DNA of 33,668 bases from Dehalococcoidia bacterium (GTDB lineage: Bacteria > Chloroflexota > Dehalococcoidia > SZUA-161). Position 1 is the stretch's first letter; the number at the start of each line of letters is the position of its first letter. The stretch spans positions 1 through 33,668 of the forward strand of contig JACUUS010000004.1 in the NCBI GenBank assembly GCA_014859215.1, written 5' to 3'. Shown piece after piece: positions 1-6,966 of this stretch. Both the position numbers and the translations under genes were made by a program. Below the pieces are notes generated by a model, which searched no databases, was not told where the DNA came from, and saw only the letters and a program-made list of their open reading frames with translations.

Positions 1-10
1 TTAATCCACA

Positions 11-29
11 GTTCCCCCACCAGGGGAAC
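11..29 (-). terminator. Hairpin downstream of the receiver-domain gene
   Basis: A perfect 7-bp inverted repeat (GTTCCCC and GGGGAAC) with a 5-base loop starts 5 bases beyond the stop codon of the minus-strand receiver gene. It could act as a transcription terminator or 3'-end stabiliser. No T-run follows it on the minus strand, so it is not a textbook intrinsic terminator. Confidence 0.3.
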
Positions 30-34
30 GGAAG

Positions 35-403
35 TCAGGGTCTCTCTTCCTCTTGCAGGGCCTGCCGCAAAGTAGCCAGCGAAAGCTTCGACTTGGGTAT
101 GAATGCGAGCGCGCCCTCGACCTTCGCCATCCTGCTGTAAACACGCTCCTCGTAGGCGCTTGTCACAATGGCCCTTATCTGCGGATAATTATGCTGAACA
201 TAGCGCGCAAGCTCGAGCCCATCCTGTTCAGGCATGTACATGTCGGCGATAATCAGATCGGGTAGAAGTGACTGGATAAGCAAGACGGCTTCCATCCCGC
301 TGCCGGCTTCTCCTACTACCGCGAATTCCTCGCTATGATCCAGCAGGGACCGGAGCCACTTGCGAAATTCGATTTCGTCATCCGCCACCAGAACTCGATA
401 CAA
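35..403 (-). CDS. Single-domain response regulator (CheY-like receiver)
   Basis: Cytoplasmic phospho-receiver protein of a two-component system, about 122 residues with no output domain. Receiver landmarks are present: acidic pair D8-D9 in the VLVADDE strand, phospho-acceptor D54 in IIADMYMP, T81 in the AIVTSAYE strand and K104 in FIPKS. The start chosen is a TTG at 403, which gives the classic MYRVLVADDE beginning and has AGGAA about 9 bases upstream. An ATG at 466 would add 21 residues unlike any receiver N-terminus. It lies 90 bases downstream of the NarL-type regulator on the same strand and is probably cotranscribed. With no DNA-binding domain it may relay phosphate or act by protein contact. 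A cognate histidine kinase is not in the window. The family call is sure; the start is less so. Confidence 0.85.
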   Translation of the reverse strand: MYRVLVADDEIEFRKWLRSLLDHSEEFAVVGEAGSGMEAVLLIQSLLPDLIIADMYMPEQDGLELARYVQHNYPQIRAIVTSAYEERVYSRMAKVEGALAFIPKSKLSLATLRQALQEEERP

Positions 404-493
404 CTTGATCCATTCCTGTCTGCAGAGATAGCCATAGAGTATCGCGTTTGCGGAGAAGGGTAACATGGTGCTGGCCTGACGAATCCGCCCGGT

Positions 494-1156
494 CTATCTT
501 TGACCGCTTCTTGAGCTTTCCAGATAAAGGAGGGTGGCCTTGACTCTTGCGTGTATGTCCTGCTCGTGGGAAAGATGCAGCTCCTGGTAAATAGCGTTTA
601 TGTAGGTTTCCACCGACTTGCGGGACAGCCTCAACCGTTCCGCGATCGCAGCATTGCTGTAACCCTGCGCGAGCAGTTCCAGTACTTCCTGATGCCTGGG
701 GTTCAACTTGGCCACGGCCGAGCCCTGCCTGGGCCGCAGGCTGGCCACCACCGCCGGATCAAGCACCACCATCCCTGCTCTGCTTCCCTGGATAGCCCTT
801 ACTATAGCGGCAAGGTCCGGCACGGTTTGTTTAAGAAGGTAAGCCCAGCCCTGAATCTGCTCCAGCGGCAGGCTAGTTATGTAGCGCCTTTCCCTGTGCG
901 CCGACAGGATAACAATCCCGGTCTGAGGCCTCTCCTGCTTGATCACCAGCGCGGCAGCGATTCCGTCGAGCTCGCCGGGGAGTTCGATGTCCATGATAAC
1001 AACGTCCGGTTTCTGCTCCCTCGCAAGCTCTATCGCGGTCCTTCCATCCTGGGCCATCCCCACCACATCAAGTCCAGGCTCGATGTCCAGTGTCCTGCCC
1101 AGCAGCTCCCTGAACAGCGCCTCGTCATCCACTATGATGAGCCTTGTCTTGTCCAT
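494..1156 (-). CDS. NarL/LuxR-family response regulator
   Basis: Two-component transcription factor of 220 residues, the normal length for the family. The N-terminal receiver (about 1-120) has D10-D11, phospho-acceptor D56 in VVIMDIELPG, S85 in the IVILSAH strand and K109 in YLLKQ. A linker leads to a C-terminal LuxR-type helix-turn-helix (about 151-196: LNPRHQEVLELLAQGYS, then RLSRKSVETY). ATG start with GGAG 5 bases upstream. It is transcribed divergently from the large catabolic cluster, with a shared spacer holding short inverted repeats, so it is the obvious candidate regulator of that cluster. This is inferred from position only. Its sensor kinase is not visible here. Confidence 0.93.
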   Translation of the reverse strand: MDKTRLIIVDDEALFRELLGRTLDIEPGLDVVGMAQDGRTAIELAREQKPDVVIMDIELPGELDGIAAALVIKQERPQTGIVILSAHRERRYITSLPLEQIQGWAYLLKQTVPDLAAIVRAIQGSRAGMVVLDPAVVASLRPRQGSAVAKLNPRHQEVLELLAQGYSNAAIAERLRLSRKSVETYINAIYQELHLSHEQDIHARVKATLLYLESSRSGQR

Positions 1157-1196
1157 CCTTGCTCCATTTAAAACCCCAGGGCAGTTCGGCCTATTA

Positions 1197-1231
1197 TGTC
1201 AGGTGCTGACACTTCTGTCCACATAGTGTCA
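1197..1231. promoter_or_regulatory. Nested inverted repeats with TGTCA half-sites (possible operator)
   Basis: TGTCAG-GTG-CTGACA is a perfect 6-bp inverted repeat at 1197-1211. The right arm overlaps a second repeat, GACACT (1208-1213) paired with AGTGTC (1225-1230). Three TGTCA/TGACA half-sites therefore sit about 40-75 bases upstream of the minus-strand LuxR-type regulator and about 200 bases upstream of the plus-strand cluster. Such symmetry fits a dimeric regulator, possibly the adjacent one. Short repeats also arise by chance. The rest of the 1157-1431 spacer shows no clear -10/-35 pair and no RNA gene that I can recognise. Confidence 0.3.
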
Positions 1232-1393
1232 TCCCTATCCCGCATGGTGTACGCCCCTCTACTTACTCAGGAGACAGCAGCAAAGCAAAACAGGGAGCGG
1301 CACTATATCCAGTCATCCGTTCACGCCTTATCCTCAATAGCGGCACGGTCGACCGCACATCGGTGCGAGCAGTCTAGCAGAATTCTACGCCAT

Positions 1394-1415
1394 TTGCCAG
1401 CAAATCTTTTGGCAA
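1394..1415. promoter_or_regulatory. Inverted repeat TTGCCA-N10-TGGCAA just upstream of the cluster
   Basis: TTGCCA (1394-1399) and TGGCAA (1410-1415) form a perfect 6-bp inverted repeat with a 10-base spacer, centred about 27 bases before the first cluster start codon. The geometry suits a protein-binding site or a small leader hairpin. Nothing else supports either role. Confidence 0.28.
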
Positions 1416-1431
1416 TAGAGGTGCTGTTGAT

Positions 1432-2880
1432 ATGATAGGCATAACCTCTTTCGGTGCCTACATCCCCTGGCACCGCATGGACAGGCAACTCTGCGCAAAA
1501 GCCTGGGGCGGGTTCGCCATACCCGGTGAACGGGCCGTGGCCGGTTATGACGAGGATAGCGTCACCATGGCAGTCGAAGCCGCAATTGACTGCCTGGGCC
1601 ACCTGGAACCCGACAAGCTGGACGGCCTCTACTTTGCTACGACCACCTCGCCGTACAAGGAAAAACAGTGTTCAGCGCTCATGGCCCTGGCCCTCAGCCT
1701 GCGCCCCGATGTACGCACCGCGGACATAACTACCTCCCTGCGTTCCGGCACCAGCGCCCTGGCGATGGCTCTTGATTCGGTAAGAGCAGGGAGCCTGAAT
1801 AGCGTACTCGTCGCCGCGGCGGACAGCCGGGTAGCGGCCCCCGCCGGCATGCTCGAGCAGTCTCTTGGCGACGCCGCCGGTGCGGTGCTCATCGGCAATC
1901 ATGATGTGATAGCCGAAATCCAGAGTTCGTACACAATTTCGGATGAACTGGCCGGCAACTGGCGGTCAGAGAACGACACCTTCGTCCGGGCATGGGAAGA
2001 CCGGATGATTATGGATGAAAGCTATTCGCGAGTCATGCCCCAGGCAATCAATGGCCTGTTAGGCAAGTGCGGCCTTTCCGTCAAAGACGTCACAAGAGCC
2101 GTCTTTGATCCGCCGGGAGACATCCGGCGCCACGGCCGAGTAGCTTCTGACTTGGGTTTCGAACCATCACAGGTAACCGATCCCTCTTCGATCTTCATGA
2201 ACGTCGGCCTTCCCGGCTGCGCCATGTCACTCTTGATGCTTGCAGGCGCCCTCGAAAATGCGAGCCCCGGCGACACCATTCTTTTCGCAGGCTATGGCAA
2301 CGGCGCAGATGCGTTCTTGCTCCGGGTAACAGACGACACCCGGGGCCCGGAACAACGGCGCGGGTTCCGGAAACACCTCGCATCAAAGCACATGCTCGAT
2401 AACTACAACAGCTACCTCAGGTGGCGCGACATTGTCCCGGTTGAAGCCGCGCGCCGGTCGGAAAAAGGGCATATCTCCGTCTCCGCAAACTGGCGCGAGC
2501 GCAGGACCCTGCTCGGGCTCTGGGGAATCAAGTGCAGGCGCTGCGGCACCCCGCAGTACGACAGCGGCGCAATTACGACGACTCCTATCCGCGTCTGCGC
2601 CATATGCCAGGCACAGGATGACTTCGATGATTACAGTTTCGCCAGGAAGAAGGCGAAGGTATTCAGCTACACCCAGGACAACCTCGCACCGGCGATAGAT
2701 CCCCCCTCGTCCGTGGTCATGGTGGAGTACGAAGGCGGCGGAAGATCGCTCTTCGACCTTACTGACCGAGTCCCGGAAGAGGTCAAAGTGGGCATGGATG
2801 TAGAGATGGCCTTCAGAAAAGTGTACTTCGACCGGGGTATCAGCAACTACTTCTGGAAAGCCCGACCCATAAGGTGCTAG
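1432..2880 (+). CDS. HMG-CoA-synthase-like protein fused to a C-terminal DUF35 domain, catalytic residues absent
   Basis: Thiolase-superfamily protein of 482 residues. Residues 1 to about 320 match the archaeal-type HMG-CoA synthase / KAS-III-like fold (start MIGITSFGAYIP; GERAVAGYDEDSVTMA). A DUF35 tail follows: zinc ribbon C368-x2-C371 / C389-x2-C392, then an OB-fold. Compared with the family motifs, Cys (in FACKAGT) is L103, Glu (in SESHPY) is T71 and His (in FHQPN) is D226. Normal synthesis of HMG-CoA is therefore unlikely. A structural, acyl-CoA-holding or different catalytic role is possible. In archaea, thiolase, DUF35 and HMG-CoA synthase form one channelling complex; here a thiolase follows 10 bases downstream. 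ATG start with GAGGTG upstream. First gene of the plus-strand run. Domain assignment is firm; function is open. Confidence 0.85.
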   Translation: MIGITSFGAYIPWHRMDRQLCAKAWGGFAIPGERAVAGYDEDSVTMAVEAAIDCLGHLEPDKLDGLYFATTTSPYKEKQCSALMALALSLRPDVRTADITTSLRSGTSALAMALDSVRAGSLNSVLVAAADSRVAAPAGMLEQSLGDAAGAVLIGNHDVIAEIQSSYTISDELAGNWRSENDTFVRAWEDRMIMDESYSRVMPQAINGLLGKCGLSVKDVTRAVFDPPGDIRRHGRVASDLGFEPSQVTDPSSIFMNVGLPGCAMSLLMLAGALENASPGDTILFAGYGNGADAFLLRVTDDTRGPEQRRGFRKHLASKHMLDNYNSYLRWRDIVPVEAARRSEKGHISVSANWRERRTLLGLWGIKCRRCGTPQYDSGAITTTPIRVCAICQAQDDFDDYSFARKKAKVFSYTQDNLAPAIDPPSSVVMVEYEGGGRSLFDLTDRVPEEVKVGMDVEMAFRKVYFDRGISNYFWKARPIRC

Positions 2881-2890
2881 GAGGCAAGTC

Positions 2891-4063
2891 ATGCCAGGAA
2901 GCATAAGGGACCGGGTAGCGATTGTAGGCATGGGCTGCACCCGGTTCGGTGAACTCTGGGACAAAGGGCCAAGCGATTTGATCGTCGAGGCGGTGGATGA
3001 AGCCTGCAAAGATGCCGGGCTTGAGATAAAGGATATCCAGGCCGCATGGGGCGGCACCCTTTTCAGCGGCTCCGGAGGCCGCTCCGTAAGCGAACCTCTG
3101 CGGCTGCAATATATCCCTATAACGAGAGTGGAAAACGCGTGTGGTTCGGGGCACGACGCCGTCCGAAACGCCTCATATGCAGTCGCCGCCGGAATCTATG
3201 ACGTCGCGCTTGCCGTGGGTTTTGAGAAGCTCAAGGATGAGGGTACGAGCGGACTGCCGGGCATGGACAACCGCACCCACACTCACGCTGTTGCAACCAT
3301 GCCCGGCATGTTCGCGATGATGGCTACCAGGTATTTCGATCGCTATGGGCTCACTCCGCAGGAGGGAAAGACCATGCTGGCCAAAATATCGGTCAAGAGC
3401 CATCGCAACGGCTCCCTGAACCCGAAGGCCCATTTGAAGAACGTCCTGACCCTGGAAAGGGTGCTGAATGCTCCGATCATCGCCTGGCCGCTGGGCCTTT
3501 TTGACTGCTGCGGCGTTTCGGACGGCGCCGCTGCGGCAATCATAACGCGTGCGGACATGGCCGGTAATTTCCGCTCCGACCCGGTCTATATCAAGGCCCT
3601 TCAAATATGTACCAGCCCCACCTCCGGACGCATCACTTCGGAATATGATTACACGCACGTCGAGGAGGCATACCGGGCTGGAATCGCCGCCTATGCTGAG
3701 GCCGGTGTGAGGGAACCCCGCAAGGAAATCAGCATGGCCGAAGTCCATGACTGCTTCTCCATTACCGAAGCCGTCACTATGGAGGACCTCCAGTTCAGCG
3801 ATAGAGGACGCGTCAAAGAAGACATAGACGCCGGGATGTTCAATCTTGAAGGAGAACTTCCTGTCCAGCCCGACGGGGGTCTAAAATGCTTCGGCCATCC
3901 TATCGGAGCCTCTGGCATACGCATGCTCTACGAACTTTATCTCCAACTCCAGGGCCGAGCTGGCCCGCGCCAGATTGAAGACCCCAAACTGGGCCTCGCC
4001 CATAACATGGGCCACGAACCTTATGCACCTACCGTAAGCGTATGTATTCTCGGCCTCAAGTGA
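2891..4063 (+). CDS. SCP-x-type thiolase (acetyl-CoA acetyltransferase family)
   Basis: Thiolase of 390 residues expected to cleave a 3-oxoacyl-CoA with CoA, or run the reverse condensation. The catalytic set is complete: nucleophile C84 in VENACGSG, HDCF motif with H286 and C288, and GHP motif with H336 in KCFGHPIGASG. The start MPGSIRDRVAIVGMG is typical of SCP-x thiolases, and its ATG has an AGGAGG upstream. It follows the HMG-CoA-synthase-like/DUF35 fusion by 10 bases and precedes an acyl-CoA dehydrogenase. Relatives such as archaeal acetoacetyl-CoA thiolase and BbsB of the anaerobic toluene pathway work in complex with a DUF35 protein, so the fusion protein or the DUF35 gene at 5350 is a likely partner. 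Substrate unknown. Confidence 0.9.
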   Translation: MPGSIRDRVAIVGMGCTRFGELWDKGPSDLIVEAVDEACKDAGLEIKDIQAAWGGTLFSGSGGRSVSEPLRLQYIPITRVENACGSGHDAVRNASYAVAAGIYDVALAVGFEKLKDEGTSGLPGMDNRTHTHAVATMPGMFAMMATRYFDRYGLTPQEGKTMLAKISVKSHRNGSLNPKAHLKNVLTLERVLNAPIIAWPLGLFDCCGVSDGAAAAIITRADMAGNFRSDPVYIKALQICTSPTSGRITSEYDYTHVEEAYRAGIAAYAEAGVREPRKEISMAEVHDCFSITEAVTMEDLQFSDRGRVKEDIDAGMFNLEGELPVQPDGGLKCFGHPIGASGIRMLYELYLQLQGRAGPRQIEDPKLGLAHNMGHEPYAPTVSVCILGLK

Positions 4064-4098
4064 GGGGCTCGACCCGCTGGTAAAAGGAGGTGGTCATT

Positions 4099-5313
4099 TT
4101 GAACTTCACGCTCACTCCCCGTCAGCAGGCGGTGCGGAAAGAGTTTGAAGACTTCTTCCGTGAGGAGATGACGAAAGCGCCTCCGGTAGCAGGAGGCGAA
4201 AACATCTATGACAACGACGACGCATGGGCCTTCCATTGCGATATAGCGAGGAAACTTGGCCAAAGAGGCTGGCTCTCACTTCCCTGGCCCAAACAGTACG
4301 GCGGCCAGGAAGCTCCGATAATAGAACAGCTCCTGTTCAATGAAGTCCGTTCTTACTACAGGGCTCCCGGCGTAGACGTGCAGGGGATAGGCATGCTGGC
4401 TCCCACGTTGCTTGTCTCGGGCAATGAGAATCAGAAGCAGCAACACCTGCCTCCGCTGGCACGCGGGGAGACTACCTGGTGTCAGGGATGGAGCGAGCCA
4501 AATGCCGGCTCCGACCTGGCTTCCCTGACAACCAAAGCCGTGCGGCGCGGCGAAGACTACATCATAAACGGCCAGAAGACCTGGACCAGCGGAGCTCACA
4601 GGGCGCACTGGTGCTTCATGCTCGCCCGGACCGATCCCAACCAGCCGCGCCACCGCGGTCTCTCCTTCTTCCTGTTGGACATGAAAACCCCCGGTATTTC
4701 CCTGCGCCCGTTGAAAGGCATGGACGGCTCACACATGTTCAACGAGATGTTCTTCGACGATGTCCGTGTGCCCGCATCCAACCTCGTCGGCGAAGAAAAC
4801 CGAGGCTGGTACGTGAGCCTGATGACGATGAATTTCGAACGCTCCAGCGTCGGCGCCATGTCAGAGGCAAGACGTGTCGTGGAAGAGCTGGTCCAGTTCT
4901 GCAAAGAGAGCATGTTCGATGGCCGGCCTTTGTCTGAGGACCGCCTGGTGCGCAACCTCCTGGGGCAGATCACAATCGAAATTGACGTAGGGAAGGCTCT
5001 TTCATACCGTGTTGCCGCATTGCAGGAAAAGGGACAGGAGAACGCCCTGGAAGCTGCCATCGCCGCATCAGCAGCGAAGCTGTATGGCAGTGAGCTCGGG
5101 CAGCGCCTTGCCTATACGGGCTGCCGCGTGATGGGCCTTTACGGACAGGTCAAGGGCGGCTCCAGGTGGGCCCCGCTGAGAGGTTACTTCGAAAGCGCTT
5201 ACCAGCAGTGCCTGGGGATGAACATCGCCGCGGGAACGTCGGAGATACAGCGCAATGTCATCGCCGTCCGCGGACTCGACCTTCCCCGCGAGCCGGCACC
5301 GGCGAAGAACTGA
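4099..5313 (+). CDS. Acyl-CoA dehydrogenase
   Basis: FAD flavoprotein of 404 residues that introduces an alpha,beta double bond into an acyl-CoA and passes electrons to ETF. All three family regions are visible: N-terminal helical domain, middle domain with GWSEPNAGSDLASL and NGQKTWTSGA, and C-terminal domain ending in AAGTSEIQRNVIA. The Glu just before GTS in medium-chain enzymes is Ala here. E247 in NFERSS sits where isovaleryl- and long-chain-type enzymes carry their base, so it is the candidate catalytic residue. The start is a TTG at 4099, 8 bases after AAGGAGG; the in-frame GTG at 4090 overlaps that ribosome site. The result, MNFTLTPRQQ, is a typical beginning. It lies between the thiolase and a DUF35 gene. 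Substrate unknown. Confidence 0.9.
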   Translation: MNFTLTPRQQAVRKEFEDFFREEMTKAPPVAGGENIYDNDDAWAFHCDIARKLGQRGWLSLPWPKQYGGQEAPIIEQLLFNEVRSYYRAPGVDVQGIGMLAPTLLVSGNENQKQQHLPPLARGETTWCQGWSEPNAGSDLASLTTKAVRRGEDYIINGQKTWTSGAHRAHWCFMLARTDPNQPRHRGLSFFLLDMKTPGISLRPLKGMDGSHMFNEMFFDDVRVPASNLVGEENRGWYVSLMTMNFERSSVGAMSEARRVVEELVQFCKESMFDGRPLSEDRLVRNLLGQITIEIDVGKALSYRVAALQEKGQENALEAAIAASAAKLYGSELGQRLAYTGCRVMGLYGQVKGGSRWAPLRGYFESAYQQCLGMNIAAGTSEIQRNVIAVRGLDLPREPAPAKN

Positions 5314-5349
5314 AGTCCAGAGCAGAATAAATCCTGTAGAGGTGAACCT

Positions 5350-5766
5350 ATGACACAACCCGCTCCCGCATCGCCGCTCTTCTGGCGGTTTAAACCGGAA
5401 GTATTCAGACTCATTGGCATCAAGTGCAAGGACTGCGGTCATATCAGCTATCCCAGGACGAAGATATGTCATGAATGCGGAAGCCTGGAACTCGACGAAT
5501 ATCAACTCGCCAGAGGCGGCACGGTCCACACATACTGCGTAAACTGGGCTCCCCCACCCACCTTCGAAGCGCCCATCATGCCCGTCATAGTCGACCTCGA
5601 TGGAGGCGGCAGGTATCAGGGTCTGATGACTGAGACCGCCGACCCGGAGGAGGTGAAAATTGGGGCCAGGGTCGAAATGGTGTTCAGGAAGCTAACGACC
5701 GACCGGGGTCTCAACGTTTACGGATACAAGTTCCGCCTTAGCGAGGAGGCCGCCGATGAGAGGTAA
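5350..5766 (+). CDS. DUF35 protein: zinc ribbon plus OB-fold acyl-CoA-binding partner
   Basis: Small protein of 138 residues with an N-terminal rubredoxin-like zinc ribbon (C26, C29, C40, C43) and a C-terminal OB-fold (about 58-130; VIVDLDGGGRYQG, EEVKIGARVEM). DUF35 proteins bind thiolase-superfamily enzymes and help hold or channel acyl-CoA, as in the archaeal thiolase/HMG-CoA synthase complex, BbsA-BbsB and Ltp2-ChsH2. Its last 11 bases overlap the start of the next thiolase gene, suggesting translational coupling and a direct partnership with that thiolase. ATG start preceded by AGAGGTG. Its sequence resembles the DUF35 tail of the 1432-2880 fusion (LLGLWGIKC there, RLIGIKC here). Confidence 0.9.
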   Translation: MTQPAPASPLFWRFKPEVFRLIGIKCKDCGHISYPRTKICHECGSLELDEYQLARGGTVHTYCVNWAPPPTFEAPIMPVIVDLDGGGRYQGLMTETADPEEVKIGARVEMVFRKLTTDRGLNVYGYKFRLSEEAADER

Positions 5767-6946
5767 AGTCGCTGTAGTCGGCGTCGGGATGATCAAGTTC
5801 GGCGAGCTCTTCGAAAAGAGTCTCGAGACCATGATTCAGGAAGCTTACCTGAACTGCCTGAAGAACGTGGATAAAGGGATCGATCCGGGTGAGATCAAAG
5901 CGGCCTGGTTCGGACAGTGGAGCGGCGGCTTCATCGGGCAGGGAACCCAGAGCGGCCATTCCCTGACGAGTATGATCGGCAATCGCAATATACCCTGCAC
6001 CAGGCTCGAAAATGCCTGCCCCACCGGGGGTGATACTTTCAGACACGCTTGCCTGGGGGTCGCTTCAGGTCTGTATGATGTCGTGCTGGCGCTCGGCGCC
6101 GAGAAGATGAGGGACAAGCCTTCGGCGGAATCGCTGGGCGGAGCGGGAGGAGGCGGGGGCGCAGAGACCGGTTCGCACCCGGCCTGGATGATCGGGCAGG
6201 GCGGACCGGCGATTCAGGCCATGCACGCAACCCGTCAGATGTACCAGCTTGGCTACACCATGGAAGACTTCGCCAGGGTGGCAGTGAAGAACCATCATAA
6301 CGGCAGCTTCTGCCCTTTCGCCCATTACCAGTTCGACATCACGCTTGAACGTGTACTGAACAGTCCCATTATATGCTGGCCGCTTCACCTTTTTGACTGC
6401 TGTCCGCAGACCGATGGGGCGGCAGCGGCAATCGTATGCCGGGCGGACCTTGCCAGCAAATACAGCAACAAGCCCGTATACGTGCTGGGCAGTCATGTCG
6501 GCAACGACCACAACCAGCTCTGGGATCGGAGCAGCTTTGTCGAGCAGCTCTCGACAGTCAAAGCTGCAAAAGGAGCCTTCGAGATGGCCGGCGTCAAGCC
6601 GCGCGATGTTGATTTTGCCGAGCTGCACGACTGTTTTACCAACACCGAACTGATGAATATCGAAGACGTAGGCTTCGTACCTAAGGGCGAGGCCGCCGCC
6701 CGGCTCAAAAACGGCGAGTTCGACATGCAAGGACCGCTCCCCATAAACCCGAGCGGCGGATTGAAGGCGCATGGTCACCCCATCGCAGCCACAGGCCTCG
6801 GTCAGATATACGAGGTCGTTACCCAGCTCCGCGAGGAAGCAGACAAGCGCCAGGTGAAGCTCAAGAATGGAATTGGCCTTCAACACAACGTAGGCGGACC
6901 CGCGTTCGGAGTCGCCGTCGTAAATATCCTGTCTCGCTCCCTATGA
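5756..6946 (+). CDS. SCP-x-type thiolase, second copy
   Basis: Thiolase of 396 residues, paralogous to the one at 2891. Catalytic residues are intact: C88 in LENACPTGG, H291 and C293 in ELHDCF, H341 in AHGHPIAATG. A glycine-rich insertion (about residues 128-140, GGAGGGGGAE) follows the first half of the core. ATG start with GAGGAGG 6 bases upstream inside the preceding DUF35 gene, with an 11-base overlap. The following HMG-CoA-synthase-like gene begins 20 bases after its stop. The DUF35-thiolase-synthase order mirrors archaeal acetoacetyl-CoA thiolase/HMG-CoA synthase operons, but the synthase partner here lacks catalytic residues. Substrate unknown; carbon-carbon cleavage by thiolysis is the likely chemistry. 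Confidence 0.9.
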   Translation: MRGKVAVVGVGMIKFGELFEKSLETMIQEAYLNCLKNVDKGIDPGEIKAAWFGQWSGGFIGQGTQSGHSLTSMIGNRNIPCTRLENACPTGGDTFRHACLGVASGLYDVVLALGAEKMRDKPSAESLGGAGGGGGAETGSHPAWMIGQGGPAIQAMHATRQMYQLGYTMEDFARVAVKNHHNGSFCPFAHYQFDITLERVLNSPIICWPLHLFDCCPQTDGAAAAIVCRADLASKYSNKPVYVLGSHVGNDHNQLWDRSSFVEQLSTVKAAKGAFEMAGVKPRDVDFAELHDCFTNTELMNIEDVGFVPKGEAAARLKNGEFDMQGPLPINPSGGLKAHGHPIAATGLGQIYEVVTQLREEADKRQVKLKNGIGLQHNVGGPAFGVAVVNILSRSL

Positions 6947-6966
6947 CCGTGTTAAGGAGGATAACC

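Noticed and set aside
1410-1436. TTGGCA-16-TATGAT resembling a sigma-70 promoter
   Set aside because: The -10-like part overlaps the start codon at 1432, so a transcript from it could not include that gene's ribosome site.
2383-3057. Minus-strand open frame of 224 codons
   Set aside because: It lies antisense to the synthase-like/DUF35 fusion and the thiolase, has no recognisable domain, and reflects codon bias on the coding strand.
6065-6886. Minus-strand open frame of 273 codons
   Set aside because: Wholly antisense to the intact thiolase at 5756; no family resemblance and no credible ribosome site.
6943-6966. Upstream ATG start for the second HMG-CoA-synthase-like gene
   Set aside because: It overlaps the previous stop codon, and the strong AAGGAGG lies downstream of it, right before the TTG at 6967. 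The paralogue also lacks these residues.
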